DNA from: Tenacibaculum sp. AHE14PA | Lineage (GTDB): Bacteria; Bacteroidota; Bacteroidia; Flavobacteriales; Flavobacteriaceae | Direction: 5' to 3' | DNA: 64,000 bases | Assembly: GCF_019278465.1 (NCBI RefSeq) | Contig: NZ_CP058983.1 | Span: 1,177,501-1,241,500 of the forward strand | Part shown: in pieces, positions 34,185 through 42,798 of the stretch | How the letters are laid out: every line of letters starts with the position of its first letter | How positions within the stretch are numbered: the stretch's first letter is position 1 | Notes under the pieces: model-generated | The model's input: only the letters and a program-made list of their open reading frames with translations | The model's database searches: none | Told to the model about the DNA's origin: nothing | Program-made: the position numbers and the translations under genes

Positions 34185-35969
34185 TTACTCATCGGTAAGT
34201 GTTTTCATAAAATCGATAACTTGAGTTATTTCTTTTTCTGATAAACTTAAATTATCAAAAGGTAAGGTTTGATATTCATTATGAATACCCAAACCTGCTC
34301 CTCCGCCTTTGTTATAAAAATCCATTACCTCTTCTAAAGTTTCATAAACACCGTTATGCATATAAGGTGCTGTTTTTACTATATTTCTAATAGTAGGTGT
34401 TTTAAAAAAATGTTTACGCTCTGGTGTTTTATATAGATTATAGCGTCCTAAGTCTGATGAAATTTCACCATTTATAGTATCTGCAGATATCGGAACACCA
34501 ATAAACTCTAATTCTGTATCGTTATAATTTGGTGGAACAGTTCCGTTAAAAACAGGTGCGAAATGACACGTTGCACACATTGCCTTTCCTGCAAACAAAT
34601 TAAAGCCTTTTTGTTCATCTACTGTTAAGGTTTCTTCTTCTCCACGAATATTTCTATCAAATTTAGAATTAAATGTATTTAAGGTTCTTATATATGATGC
34701 TATTGCATGTCGAATATTAAAATTCACTCGTTTATTATCATATAAATTTGCTATTAACTTTTTATAGTTTTCATTTTTTAACACACGTTGTACAACAGAA
34801 TCCATCGACATATCAAACTCATTATGATTCTCTACAACTCCAACAACTTGCCCCTCTAAGCTTCCTGATCTGGCATCCATAAAAAAACCTTTCTGATATG
34901 CTGAATAAGCTACTGTTGGTGTATTTCTTGTTTGATTTTTATCAAATACTCTTCTACCATCTGTAAAAGCTAAATCTTTAACATGACAAGTTGCACAAGC
35001 CATGTTATAATCTTTAGAAAGCGATGTATCGTTAAATAACTGCTTTCCTAAAATTATTTTTTTTGCCAATTGAGTGGTATCACTTAAATGATCTGAAAAA
35101 TAATTAACATTTAATGCTTCTTCTGAAAATAAGGTTTTCATCGTGTTGGATAACGCCATTTCAAAAGGGAATTTAACATTCCAATCTTTTTGAATTTCAA
35201 CCAACATTTTTAATTGAAGATTCGTATGCTTTTTTATAAAATTAAATCTATCAAAACTATCAAAATCATGTTTTAAAAATTTTTGAGCATTTATAATTGC
35301 TTCTTCAAACTTTACTAATAATTCTTTTGATTTAAACTTCTCCTCATTAAGTTTAATAATTTTCAATACTGTTTCATAAGTATATGAACTTTCTAATAGG
35401 GATTGATTTAAAACTGGCGAATCGAAACCTGTAATACCCGTTGCAGCTACACGGGTAATTTGATCTCTTAATAGCCATATAATATGATGGTCTTTTAATT
35501 TAAGAATACTATTTTTTCTTATTAATTTTAATCGGTTGCTTGTAACGCGTATAGCTCTTTTTAAAACCGCTTGATCAATATTTTCATCATAAAGAGACTC
35601 TTCTATAACCTGAAAGCCTATCGGCTTTATAACTCTTGTATCATTACTCGTCTCTCCCTTAACACTAATTATATTTGGTGCATTTAATGATTTATAGTTA
35701 TCCTTATCAGAAAAAGCTAAAATTGGCTCTAGTAATTTAAAATGCTTTCTTGCTAGCACATAATATTTTTGCTGCGCTTTAATTGATTTAGCTTTCATAC
35801 TATCTAAATTGTTAATAGCATTAGATAGCTGGTTTAGGTATAATTTATTTACACTGCTAGAAATTACCGTAACAGATTTATATTTCTCTGTTTTTTGATT
35901 GCACGATACTATTACAAGCAAAAGACATACACAAAGGTATGTCTTAGCTTGACTTAAGAAGTCTTTCAT
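34185..35969 (-). CDS. Di-heme cytochrome c peroxidase with imelysin-like N-terminal domain
   Basis: A 594-residue lipoprotein (hydrophobic residues 10-22, lipobox around Cys23). The C-terminal half is a MauG/CcpA-type di-heme peroxidase. It has heme-binding CATCH at residues 325-329 and 465-469, LFNDTSLSKDYNMACATCH, FFMDARSGSLEGQV and a distal PYMHNGVYETLEEVMDFY. The N-terminal 270 residues are helical and resemble imelysin-like/EfeO-like domains. GFQVIE at 118-123 stands where imelysins carry GxHxxE, with His replaced by Gln. It probably reduces peroxide in the periplasm. It lies 3 bases after a PhoX-like lipoprotein gene in the same operon. Confidence 0.88.
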   Translation of the reverse strand: MKDFLSQAKTYLCVCLLLVIVSCNQKTEKYKSVTVISSSVNKLYLNQLSNAINNLDSMKAKSIKAQQKYYVLARKHFKLLEPILAFSDKDNYKSLNAPNIISVKGETSNDTRVIKPIGFQVIEESLYDENIDQAVLKRAIRVTSNRLKLIRKNSILKLKDHHIIWLLRDQITRVAATGITGFDSPVLNQSLLESSYTYETVLKIIKLNEEKFKSKELLVKFEEAIINAQKFLKHDFDSFDRFNFIKKHTNLQLKMLVEIQKDWNVKFPFEMALSNTMKTLFSEEALNVNYFSDHLSDTTQLAKKIILGKQLFNDTSLSKDYNMACATCHVKDLAFTDGRRVFDKNQTRNTPTVAYSAYQKGFFMDARSGSLEGQVVGVVENHNEFDMSMDSVVQRVLKNENYKKLIANLYDNKRVNFNIRHAIASYIRTLNTFNSKFDRNIRGEEETLTVDEQKGFNLFAGKAMCATCHFAPVFNGTVPPNYNDTELEFIGVPISADTINGEISSDLGRYNLYKTPERKHFFKTPTIRNIVKTAPYMHNGVYETLEEVMDFYNKGGGAGLGIHNEYQTLPFDNLSLSEKEITQVIDFMKTLTDE

Positions 35970-35972
35970 TTT

Positions 35973-37493
35973 TTATCTTTCTAAACCTGTAATTAAATGT
36001 AAAACAGAACCTTCTTTTCTATTTTCTAAATTAGGGTTTGCTTTTGGATCTGTGAATGATGTTCCATCTGCAGGCTCCCAACCATGATTTTGAGTCATTA
36101 CTAAAAATGAGTTCTTACCATTATTTACAATATCAGTTACATCAATCATTCCAGTAATTTCCCAATTTCTTGAAGTTGTTCCGTATCCTAAAGAAGCTGC
36201 TCTTTCTTGATCACACTCTAACACGGTTTTTATAGCTCCGGTTGTTAAATTGTATTGGTATAATTTAGAATATCCTATAATATTTGGATTTACAGATGCG
36301 TATCCGTTAGGATCTTCTTGAATATAAGCATAGTTTTCGGTAACTAAAATATTATCAGGCGAGTGAAATCCGTCAGCTTTTCCTCCTACAATATCTCCAT
36401 CTAACACACAGGTAATTTTTGCGTTTCCTGTTGGATCTGTATCATTTAAAACCACTTTATAAACACGACCTAAAATAGAACCTTTACCTACTAAACCTGG
36501 TTTATTACGACCGGTTACGGCAAAATAAATCTCTCTATTATTTGCTGCAGAACCTCTTCTCCAATCAATATCTTCTAATCTAGAGAATCCCATAACACCT
36601 TTTGTTTTACATTCTGTATCTAAGGCATTAATTTCTTTTTCTTCAAGTTCTACAAACTCTACATCATATTCCGTTCCTTCGGCCATATCTACTTCATAAG
36701 TAACACCTGGAGATGTTACCTTTAAACCATATAATTTACCTCCATTTAAATCACCTCTATCACCAACATACATTCCTAATTGACCCGATGGCACATTATT
36801 ATCCGAATTATCATCTCCAATAAAAGCAACTGTTTTATCTGAATAAGCATCTTTACCAATTAGAACAGCATTCTCTGTAGACCATTGCCCAAATGCTGGT
36901 AACATATTCCCTGCACTTGCATCTGTAGGTGACTTATAAGGATCTGTTACAAAAACACCTTTTGATGCTCCACCCCATTCACCACCTGATAAATACAAAG
37001 GTCCAAAACCATGCTCTTCTGGAGAAATCATAGAACCAGAACATTGCGCTGTTTCTCCGGTTGCACTTGCATTTAAAATATACTCTCCTGATAATGGTTT
37101 TAAATTTTCATTTAGTTTAATTCTAGCAATGGCATAATCTGCTTCTATATTATTAATTAACGTAAATGTTCCATCTGATTCTGGCAATAATCCTGCACCA
37201 TCTGCCATAGATCCATAAACAAAATCAGGCGAGTTTGGTATCACATCTTCTGATGATAATATTGGTGTTATTTTTAAGCCTACAAACTCACCTCTTACTT
37301 TTAAAAAATTAGGAGTTTTAGAAGTATTTAAGGAAGCGGTTGCATCACTACCATTATTACCATCTGCTCCATTACTCCCATCAACTCCATCTATACCGTT
37401 TGCTCCGTCAACACCATCCTGACATGCAGTAAATGTAGTTAAACCAATAAAGGCAGTTAATAATGTTAATACACTTAATTTTAGGTTTTTCAT
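35973..37493 (-). CDS. PhoX/DUF839-like beta-propeller lipoprotein with collagen-like stub
   Basis: A 506-residue lipoprotein (signal ending TTFTACQDG). The lipidated Cys is followed by a short Gly-x-y repeat, GVDGANGIDGVDGSNGADG in outline, probably a flexible linker. The remainder is beta-rich. Parts such as SGSMISPEEHGFGPLYLSGG, IYFAVTGRNKPGLVGKGSI and FHSPDNILVTENYAYIQEDP recall PhoX/DUF839 propellers, which bind Ca and Fe and can hydrolyse phosphoesters. Not all PhoX metal ligands are evident, so phosphatase activity is unproven. It is the first gene of an operon with the di-heme peroxidase. Confidence 0.65.
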   Translation of the reverse strand: MKNLKLSVLTLLTAFIGLTTFTACQDGVDGANGIDGVDGSNGADGNNGSDATASLNTSKTPNFLKVRGEFVGLKITPILSSEDVIPNSPDFVYGSMADGAGLLPESDGTFTLINNIEADYAIARIKLNENLKPLSGEYILNASATGETAQCSGSMISPEEHGFGPLYLSGGEWGGASKGVFVTDPYKSPTDASAGNMLPAFGQWSTENAVLIGKDAYSDKTVAFIGDDNSDNNVPSGQLGMYVGDRGDLNGGKLYGLKVTSPGVTYEVDMAEGTEYDVEFVELEEKEINALDTECKTKGVMGFSRLEDIDWRRGSAANNREIYFAVTGRNKPGLVGKGSILGRVYKVVLNDTDPTGNAKITCVLDGDIVGGKADGFHSPDNILVTENYAYIQEDPNGYASVNPNIIGYSKLYQYNLTTGAIKTVLECDQERAASLGYGTTSRNWEITGMIDVTDIVNNGKNSFLVMTQNHGWEPADGTSFTDPKANPNLENRKEGSVLHLITGLER

Positions 37494-37629
37494 TTTAATA
37501 TTTTTTAGTTTTTTTAATTCCTCAAATTAAAGGCGCGTTTGTAAAACTTATATCAATGCTATTTTAATAACACATCATTAAAATGTAAATTTTATTAAGA
37601 GAACTTAAACAAATAGAATTATTCTAAAT

Positions 37630-37660
37630 AAAAAGGTGCGCTAAATTAGCGCACCTTTTT
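37630..37660 (-). terminator. Terminator of dps
   Basis: Palindrome AAAAAGGTGCGCTA / TAGCGCACCTTTTT with a 3-base loop, lying 20 bases after the dps stop on the minus strand and ending in a T run. Confidence 0.85.
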
Positions 37661-37679
37661 ATTCTTAAATTAACTAGGC

Positions 37680-38150
37680 TTATCCTAACCAAGCATTTAA
37701 CATCCATATTGTTTTTTCTTGCTCAGCAATAAAGTCACTCATCATAGAATTTGTTCCTTCATCATCTGCATTGTCTGATAACACTAAAATTTCCCTTTCT
37801 ATTTTTAATAATTCAGCCAATGATTCAACTACTAATTCTACTGCATCAACATCTTTACTTACATTTTTTCCTACAGGTACTTTAGCCGCTTTTATATAAT
37901 CATCAAAAGTATGTAATGGTGTTCCTTGTAATGTTAAAATTCTTTCAGCAATTAAATCTACCTTTAATTGAGAGTCTGTATAAAACTCCTCGAACTTAAC
38001 ATGTAACTCAAAGAAGTTTTTCCCTTTGATATTCCAATGTAATCCTCTTACATTTTGATAATATATTTGAAAATTCGCTAATAAAGTATTTAATTCCTTT
38101 ACTAAAGCTATCGATTTGTTCTTATCTAATCCTAAAACAGTTGTATTCAT
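37680..38150 (-). CDS. dps: Dps ferritin-like DNA-protection protein
   Basis: A 156-residue Dps. The subunit forms a four-helix bundle assembling into a 12-mer that oxidises and stores iron using peroxide. The ferroxidase-site pattern is visible in NVRGLHWNIKGKNFFELHVKFEEFYTD (two His, plus the Glu and Asp of the second helix) and DLIAERILTLQGTPL. No basic N-terminal tail is present, so DNA binding may be weak. It is transcribed away from oxyR with only 116 bases between, and that gap carries a candidate OxyR operator. Peroxide induction through OxyR is therefore likely. Confidence 0.95.
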   Translation of the reverse strand: MNTTVLGLDKNKSIALVKELNTLLANFQIYYQNVRGLHWNIKGKNFFELHVKFEEFYTDSQLKVDLIAERILTLQGTPLHTFDDYIKAAKVPVGKNVSKDVDAVELVVESLAELLKIEREILVLSDNADDEGTNSMMSDFIAEQEKTIWMLNAWLG

Positions 38151-38187
38151 TGTATTTATATTTTTAATTGTTCTTATTTCTATACCT

Positions 38188-38195
38188 CAAAAATA
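38188..38195 (-). promoter_or_regulatory. Bacteroidota -7 box of dps (TATTTTTG on the minus strand)
   Basis: TATTTTTG matches TAnnTTTG and lies 38 bases upstream of the dps ATG. TTTTTG is found 15 bases further upstream, slightly close for a normal -33 element, which would suit a promoter needing an activator. Confidence 0.5.
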
Positions 38196-38212
38196 GACAT
38201 AAATAAATCCCA

Positions 38213-38239
38213 AAAACTATAACTGTTATTGATAGTTTT
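38213..38239. promoter_or_regulatory. Palindromic LysR-type operator candidate between dps and oxyR
   Basis: Perfect 8-base arms AAAACTAT (38213-38220) and ATAGTTTT (38232-38239) flank 11 bases. The result is TAT-N11-ATA, the T-N11-A geometry of LysR-type operators. The spacer itself contributes a smaller palindrome ATAACTGTTAT (38218-38228). Relative to dps it lies just upstream of the promoter, and 28 bases before the oxyR ATG, so OxyR could both activate dps and repress itself. Confidence 0.6.
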
Positions 38240-38266
38240 AATATCTTTATCAAAAAATTTGATGCA

Positions 38267-39208
38267 ATGACAATCACACAGTTAAAATATACGCTGGCTG
38301 TAGCTGAATATAAAAATTTTACAGTAGCTGCCGAGCATTGTTTTGTTACGCAACCTACCTTAAGTATGCAAATACAAAAGCTAGAAGACGAGTTAGATGC
38401 TAAAATATTTAACCGCTCTAAAAAACCTATCGAGTTAACCGAGGTTGGTAAAAAAATTATTGAACAAGCTAAGGTTATTGTTGATGAAAGCAATCGTATT
38501 GTAGATATTGTTCATCAACAAAAAGGATTTGTAGGTGGTGAATTTAAACTTGGTATTATACCAACGGTTATGCCAACTCTACTACCAATGTTTTTAAAGA
38601 CATTTAGTAAAAGCTATCCGAAGGTTCAGTTAATTATAGAAGAATTAACTACTGAAGAAATTGTTAGAAAATTAACCGATGGCCATATCGATGCTGCTTT
38701 GGCCGCAACTCCACTAGAAAATGAAGCTATAAAAGAGCGTGTTTTATACTACGAACCTTTTGTTGGTTTAATACCTAATGAGCATAGATTGTACGATCAA
38801 AAAAAGATAAAAGTTGAAGATTTAGAGCTTGATGATATTTTATTACTAGAAGATGGTCATTGCTTTAAAAACAGTATTATAAACTTATGTAGAGCTAATA
38901 AGAAAAATACAGCGCACCATTTTCAGTTAGAAAGCGGAAGTTTCGATACGCTTATAAAACTATCTAAAGATGGTTTAGGAATGACCTTATTACCATACTT
39001 AAATACACTTGACTTAAATGATAAGGACAAACTACATTTAAGAGAATTTGAAACACCTCCTCCTGCAAGGGAAGTAAGTTTAATTTATCATAAATCGCAA
39101 CTTAAAATGCAATTAATAGAAGCTTTAAAAAGCACTATAGATGGTGTAATAAGAGGTGCTATTGCTTTTAGTGATGTTGATATTATTAGCCCGATAAATA
39201 AAAACTAG
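38267..39208 (+). CDS. oxyR: Peroxide-sensing LysR-type regulator OxyR
   Basis: A 313-residue LysR-type regulator. The N-terminal winged helix-turn-helix is LKYTLAVAEYKNFTVAAEHC to VTQPTLSMQIQKLEDEL. The effector domain contains GHCFKNSIINLC, whose cysteines fall at residues 199 and 208, the same numbers as the peroxide-sensing pair of E. coli OxyR. This makes OxyR much more likely than another LysR regulator. It is divergent from dps across a gap with a palindromic operator candidate. It is followed by a terminator shared with the convergent SulP gene. Confidence 0.94.
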   Translation: MTITQLKYTLAVAEYKNFTVAAEHCFVTQPTLSMQIQKLEDELDAKIFNRSKKPIELTEVGKKIIEQAKVIVDESNRIVDIVHQQKGFVGGEFKLGIIPTVMPTLLPMFLKTFSKSYPKVQLIIEELTTEEIVRKLTDGHIDAALAATPLENEAIKERVLYYEPFVGLIPNEHRLYDQKKIKVEDLELDDILLLEDGHCFKNSIINLCRANKKNTAHHFQLESGSFDTLIKLSKDGLGMTLLPYLNTLDLNDKDKLHLREFETPPPAREVSLIYHKSQLKMQLIEALKSTIDGVIRGAIAFSDVDIISPINKN

Positions 39209-39213
39209 TTCAA

Positions 39214-39241
39214 AAAAAATCCCGCAATTGCGGGATTTTTT
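39214..39241. terminator. Bidirectional terminator between oxyR and the SulP gene
   Basis: Perfect palindrome AAAAAATCCCGCAA / TTGCGGGATTTTTT, with T tails on both strands, in the 35-base gap between two convergent stop codons. Confidence 0.9.
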
Positions 39242-39243
39242 AT

Positions 39244-41136
39244 TTAGAATTTATATTCTGATAAAGGTTTCGGAAAATCTTCTGGATTCGCCGCTAAATG
39301 ATAACGAGGATCCTCAACACCTTCTTCTATAACTCCTGTAAAAATAGGGCTCGCTTTATAAAGCAATATCTTACAATCTTCACTTAAATGTTTTAAAGTA
39401 ACTTTTTTACCTGCCGCTTGATACTTTTCAACCAAACCAAAAATAGCTTCAATTGCCGAATGATCTGAAACTCTAGATTCAACAAAATCAATTTCTATTT
39501 TCTCAGGATCATTTTTAATATCAAATTTACCGTTAAAAGCTGTAATACTTCCAAAGAATAAAGGTCCCCATATTTCGTACACTTTTGTTCCGTCTGCTTT
39601 CATTCTTTTTCTAGCTCTAATTTTCTTAGCACTTGTCCAGGCAAAAGATAAAGCTGATATAATTACCCCTACAAAAACAGCTATTGCTAAATCGAAAAAT
39701 ACCGTAACTGCAGATACGATTACCAATACAAATGCATCTGAAACCGGAATTTTTTTCATAATTCTAAAGCTAGACCATGCGAAAGTTTCAATAACCATCA
39801 TAAACATTACTCCTACTAAAGCTGCAATTGGCACTTGCTCTATATATTTATCAGCAAATAAAATAAAGGTTAATAAGGTTAATGACATCATTACTCCTGA
39901 TAATCTTCCTCTACCACCAGCGTTGATATTAATAACTGTTTGACCAATCATACCACAACCTCCAGTTCCACCAAATACACCACTTACAATATTTCCTGCT
40001 CCTTGTGCAACACATTCTTTATTTCCGTTACCTCTACTATCTGTTAACTCATCTACTAAGTTCATAGTCATTAAAGTTTCTATCAAACCAACAGATGCTG
40101 CTAAAAAGGCATAAGGTGCTATAAATTTAAGCGTATCTAAATTAAAAGGAAGGTTACTCCAAAGTTCTAATAGATTTAGTTTTTTTGATATTTCATCAAT
40201 ACCATTTAAACCGGCGCCACCACCATCTCTAATAAAATCACCAACATTAATAGAACTTAAACCACTAAAGATTGATATTAATGTAACAATTAAAATTGCC
40301 GTTAATGCTGCTGGTATTTTAGTTGTTAGTTTTGGTAATCCCCATACAATAAGCATCGTTAATAAAACGAGCCCAATCATTGTATAAAGTTTTTCTCCTT
40401 GCATGGTTGATTTTACAACTCCGCTATCTTTTACAGAATAAAACCCTTCTTCTGATACATTAAAAACAACCTTTTTTGTTTTGGTATCAAAAACCTGACC
40501 TTCTGAAATGAAAAAAGCTTGTTCGTTTGTATTATTATTTTTTACTGAATTTCCATCAATAGTAAATAAAATAGTATCGGAATTTAAATCCTTAACTTGA
40601 TTATCTGTTACATTATAAACCAACTCTTTCGATTCGGTTTTACGCATATTTTGTCCGAAAAAATCTTTTTTGTTTTCAGTAAACATTCCCAATTGCGCCA
40701 TAAAAATAACAATTGCCAATCCGTTTACAAATCCCATCATTACAGAATGCGGAATTAAACGCACAAATTTACCAAGTTTAAAAACTCCTGCTAAAACCTG
40801 TATGACTCCCATTAAAACCACAGCTGCTAGCAAATAGAAGTATCCCATATTTTCTACAGGATTATCAAATAAAAGACCTTTTGCATGTCCTTCTTGTATC
40901 ATCGTTACAAAAATAACTGCTACAGCTCCTGCTGCCCCAGAAATAAGTCCTGGTCTACCACCAAAAATGGCAGAGATTATTCCTACCACAAATGCACCAA
41001 ATAATGCTACTATTGGACTAATTTGGGCAACAAATGCAAAAGCTACTACTTCTGGTATCATTGCTAAAGAAACTGTTATACCTGCTAAGGTATCGTCTTT
41101 AATGTTAAGTTTCTTATTCTTAAGGTATTTCATCAT
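39244..41136 (-). CDS. SulP-family inorganic anion transporter with C-terminal STAS domain
   Basis: About 630 residues. The N-terminal membrane part begins DDTLAGITVSLAMIPEVVAFAFV with the family motif FGGRPGLISGAAGAVAV; later come SVGLIETLMTMNLVDELTDS and GQTVININAGGRGRLSG. A cytosolic STAS domain occupies roughly the last 110 residues (DFVESRVSDHSAIEAI). Residues about 150-250 form an unusual hydrophilic, beta-rich insertion between membrane segments. The frame is open to 41166, but that ATG sits inside a -7 box at 41164-41171, so the ATG at 41136 (MMKYLKNKK) is preferred. The substrate may be sulfate, bicarbonate or another anion. Confidence 0.9.
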   Translation of the reverse strand: MMKYLKNKKLNIKDDTLAGITVSLAMIPEVVAFAFVAQISPIVALFGAFVVGIISAIFGGRPGLISGAAGAVAVIFVTMIQEGHAKGLLFDNPVENMGYFYLLAAVVLMGVIQVLAGVFKLGKFVRLIPHSVMMGFVNGLAIVIFMAQLGMFTENKKDFFGQNMRKTESKELVYNVTDNQVKDLNSDTILFTIDGNSVKNNNTNEQAFFISEGQVFDTKTKKVVFNVSEEGFYSVKDSGVVKSTMQGEKLYTMIGLVLLTMLIVWGLPKLTTKIPAALTAILIVTLISIFSGLSSINVGDFIRDGGGAGLNGIDEISKKLNLLELWSNLPFNLDTLKFIAPYAFLAASVGLIETLMTMNLVDELTDSRGNGNKECVAQGAGNIVSGVFGGTGGCGMIGQTVININAGGRGRLSGVMMSLTLLTFILFADKYIEQVPIAALVGVMFMMVIETFAWSSFRIMKKIPVSDAFVLVIVSAVTVFFDLAIAVFVGVIISALSFAWTSAKKIRARKRMKADGTKVYEIWGPLFFGSITAFNGKFDIKNDPEKIEIDFVESRVSDHSAIEAIFGLVEKYQAAGKKVTLKHLSEDCKILLYKASPIFTGVIEEGVEDPRYHLAANPEDFPKPLSEYKF

Positions 41137-41163
41137 AATATTTTCGGCTATTGTAAAAGTTGG

Positions 41164-41171
41164 CAAATGTA
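41164..41171 (-). promoter_or_regulatory. Bacteroidota -7 box of the SulP gene (TACATTTG on the minus strand)
   Basis: TACATTTG matches TAnnTTTG and lies 28 bases upstream of the ATG at 41136. Its overlap with the alternative upstream ATG at 41166 argues that the longer frame is not translated from there. No clear -33 element. Confidence 0.45.
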
Positions 41172-41214
41172 AAGATAATTTTATTCATATAGTTTTATGT
41201 TTCATCAAGTTTAA

Positions 41215-41246
41215 TTTTGTTCGCTGTTTTTTTTACTTTATTTTTG
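41215..41246 (+). promoter_or_regulatory. Bacteroidota-type promoter of the pyrR-pyrB operon
   Basis: TTTTG at 41215-41219, a 19-base spacer and TATTTTTG at 41239-41246 form a textbook TTTG-N19-TAnnTTTG promoter. The predicted start is near 41253, leaving a leader of about 29 bases before the pyrR ATG. Confidence 0.75.
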
Positions 41247-41255
41247 AACAATGAA

Positions 41256-41275
41256 CTATCATACCAATTTGATAG
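41256..41275 (+). promoter_or_regulatory. Leader hairpin immediately upstream of pyrR
   Basis: CTATCA / TGATAG with an 8-base loop fills most of the short leader and ends 6 bases before the pyrR ATG. It lacks the conserved Bacillus PyrR anti-antiterminator sequence, and there is no room for an attenuator. If functional, it would more likely act on translation initiation. Confidence 0.4.
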
Positions 41276-41281
41276 CAAAAC

Positions 41282-41839
41282 ATGAGCAGGAAAACACTAC
41301 TTACTTCAAAAGAAATTGAAATTATTCTGCATCGATTAGCCTGTCAGTTAATCGAAAACCACAACGACTTTTCTAATACCGTTTTGATAGGTCTACAACC
41401 TAGAGGTACTTTTTTAGCAAAACGATTAACAAAATTATTAACCGAAGAATACAATATTAAAGACCTTAAACTAGGTTTGTTAGATATTACTTTTTATCGT
41501 GATGATTTTCGTAGAAGAAATGCGCCATTAGAAGCAACCTCTACTCAAATTGATTTTTTAATTGAAGATAAAAAAGTAGTTATTATTGATGATGTATTAT
41601 ATTCTGGTAGAAGTGTACGAAGTGCTTTAACTGCAATTCAGTCCTATGGAAGGCCAGAGAATATTGAATTGCTAGTGTTAATAGATCGTCGTTTTAGTCG
41701 CCATTTACCAATTCAACCTAATTATAGAGGTAGACAAGTAGATGCTATTAATGAAGAAAAAGTTGTTGTTAATTGGCAAGAGACTCACAAAAAAGATACA
41801 ATATATCTAGAAACCAAGCCTACTAAGCTTGATGATTAG
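41282..41839 (+). CDS. pyrR: Bifunctional pyrimidine regulator / uracil phosphoribosyltransferase PyrR
   Basis: A 185-residue PyrR. The PRPP-binding motif is VVIIDDVLYSGRSVRSAL, and the N-terminal GLQPRGTFLAKRL and LDITFYRDDFRR segments are typical. The C-terminal VLIDRRFSRHLPIQPNYRGR completes the fold. In Firmicutes it binds pyr mRNA and has weak UPRTase activity. Its RNA-binding role in Bacteroidota is inferred from the family and from its position directly before pyrB. It heads an operon of five genes on the plus strand. Confidence 0.94.
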   Translation: MSRKTLLTSKEIEIILHRLACQLIENHNDFSNTVLIGLQPRGTFLAKRLTKLLTEEYNIKDLKLGLLDITFYRDDFRRRNAPLEATSTQIDFLIEDKKVVIIDDVLYSGRSVRSALTAIQSYGRPENIELLVLIDRRFSRHLPIQPNYRGRQVDAINEEKVVVNWQETHKKDTIYLETKPTKLDD

Positions 41840-41863
41840 TTATGATTATAAAAACAAACTAAG

Positions 41864-42796
41864 ATGAAGCAGTTAAGTGTTGAAAATTTATTAGGTATAA
41901 AATACCTAAACAAAACTGATTTAGAGCTTATTTTTGAAACTGCTTCTCATTTTAAAGAAGTTATAAATAGACCCATTAAAAAAGTTCCTTCTCTTCGAGA
42001 TATTACAATTGCTAATTTATTTTTTGAAAATAGTACACGTACAAAATTATCTTTCGAATTAGCTGAAAAACGTTTATCAGCCGATGTAATTAACTTTTCT
42101 GCAGCGCAATCATCTGTAAAAAAAGGAGAAACTTTAATAGATACTGTTAACAATATATTAGCCATGAAAGTTGATATTGTTGTTATGCGTCATGCAAGTG
42201 TTGGCGCTGGTATTTTTTTATCAAGGCATGTAGATGCCAAAATTATTAATGCTGGTGACGGAACTCACGAACATCCAACACAAGCATTGTTAGATAGTTT
42301 TTCTATGCGAGAAGCTTTAAACAGTAATCTAAAAGGTAAAAAAATCGTAATCGTTGGTGATGTTTTACACTCGCGAGTAGCACTTTCTAATATATTTGCA
42401 TTGCAATTACAAGGCGCTAAGGTTAAAGTTTGTGGACCAACTACTTTAATTCCTAAATATATTTCTAGCTTAGGTGTTCAGGTTGAAACAAACTTAAAAA
42501 AAGCCCTAGAATGGTGTGATGTAGCCAATGTTTTACGCGTACAACATGAACGAATGGATATTAAATATTTTCCATCAACAAGAGAGTACACACAACTTTT
42601 TGGTATCAATAAAGAAATACTAAACAGCCTTAATAAAGAAATTGTAATTATGCATCCAGGACCTATAAATCGTGGTGTAGAATTAACAAGTGATGTTGCC
42701 GATAGTAACCAATCTATTATATTAAATCAAGTAGAAAACGGAGTTGCAGTGCGTATGGCCGTTATATATTTATTAGCGCAACAAATAAAAAGATAA
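41864..42796 (+). CDS. pyrB: Aspartate carbamoyltransferase catalytic subunit
   Basis: A 310-residue catalytic chain, which forms carbamoyl-aspartate in de novo pyrimidine synthesis. The carbamoyl-phosphate site is LFFENSTRTKLSFELAEKRL, with the HPTQALLDSFSMRE motif, VVMRHASVGAGIF and the C-terminal MHPGPINRGVELTSDVAD. There is no adjacent pyrI, so it is probably an unregulated trimer or pairs with another chain. It follows pyrR by 24 bases. Confidence 0.96.
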   Translation: MKQLSVENLLGIKYLNKTDLELIFETASHFKEVINRPIKKVPSLRDITIANLFFENSTRTKLSFELAEKRLSADVINFSAAQSSVKKGETLIDTVNNILAMKVDIVVMRHASVGAGIFLSRHVDAKIINAGDGTHEHPTQALLDSFSMREALNSNLKGKKIVIVGDVLHSRVALSNIFALQLQGAKVKVCGPTTLIPKYISSLGVQVETNLKKALEWCDVANVLRVQHERMDIKYFPSTREYTQLFGINKEILNSLNKEIVIMHPGPINRGVELTSDVADSNQSIILNQVENGVAVRMAVIYLLAQQIKR

Positions 42797-42798
42797 GA

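Noticed and set aside
39214..39241. The palindrome between oxyR and the SulP gene as a second OxyR operator
   Set aside because: It has terminator structure with T tails on both strands and lies between two stop codons.
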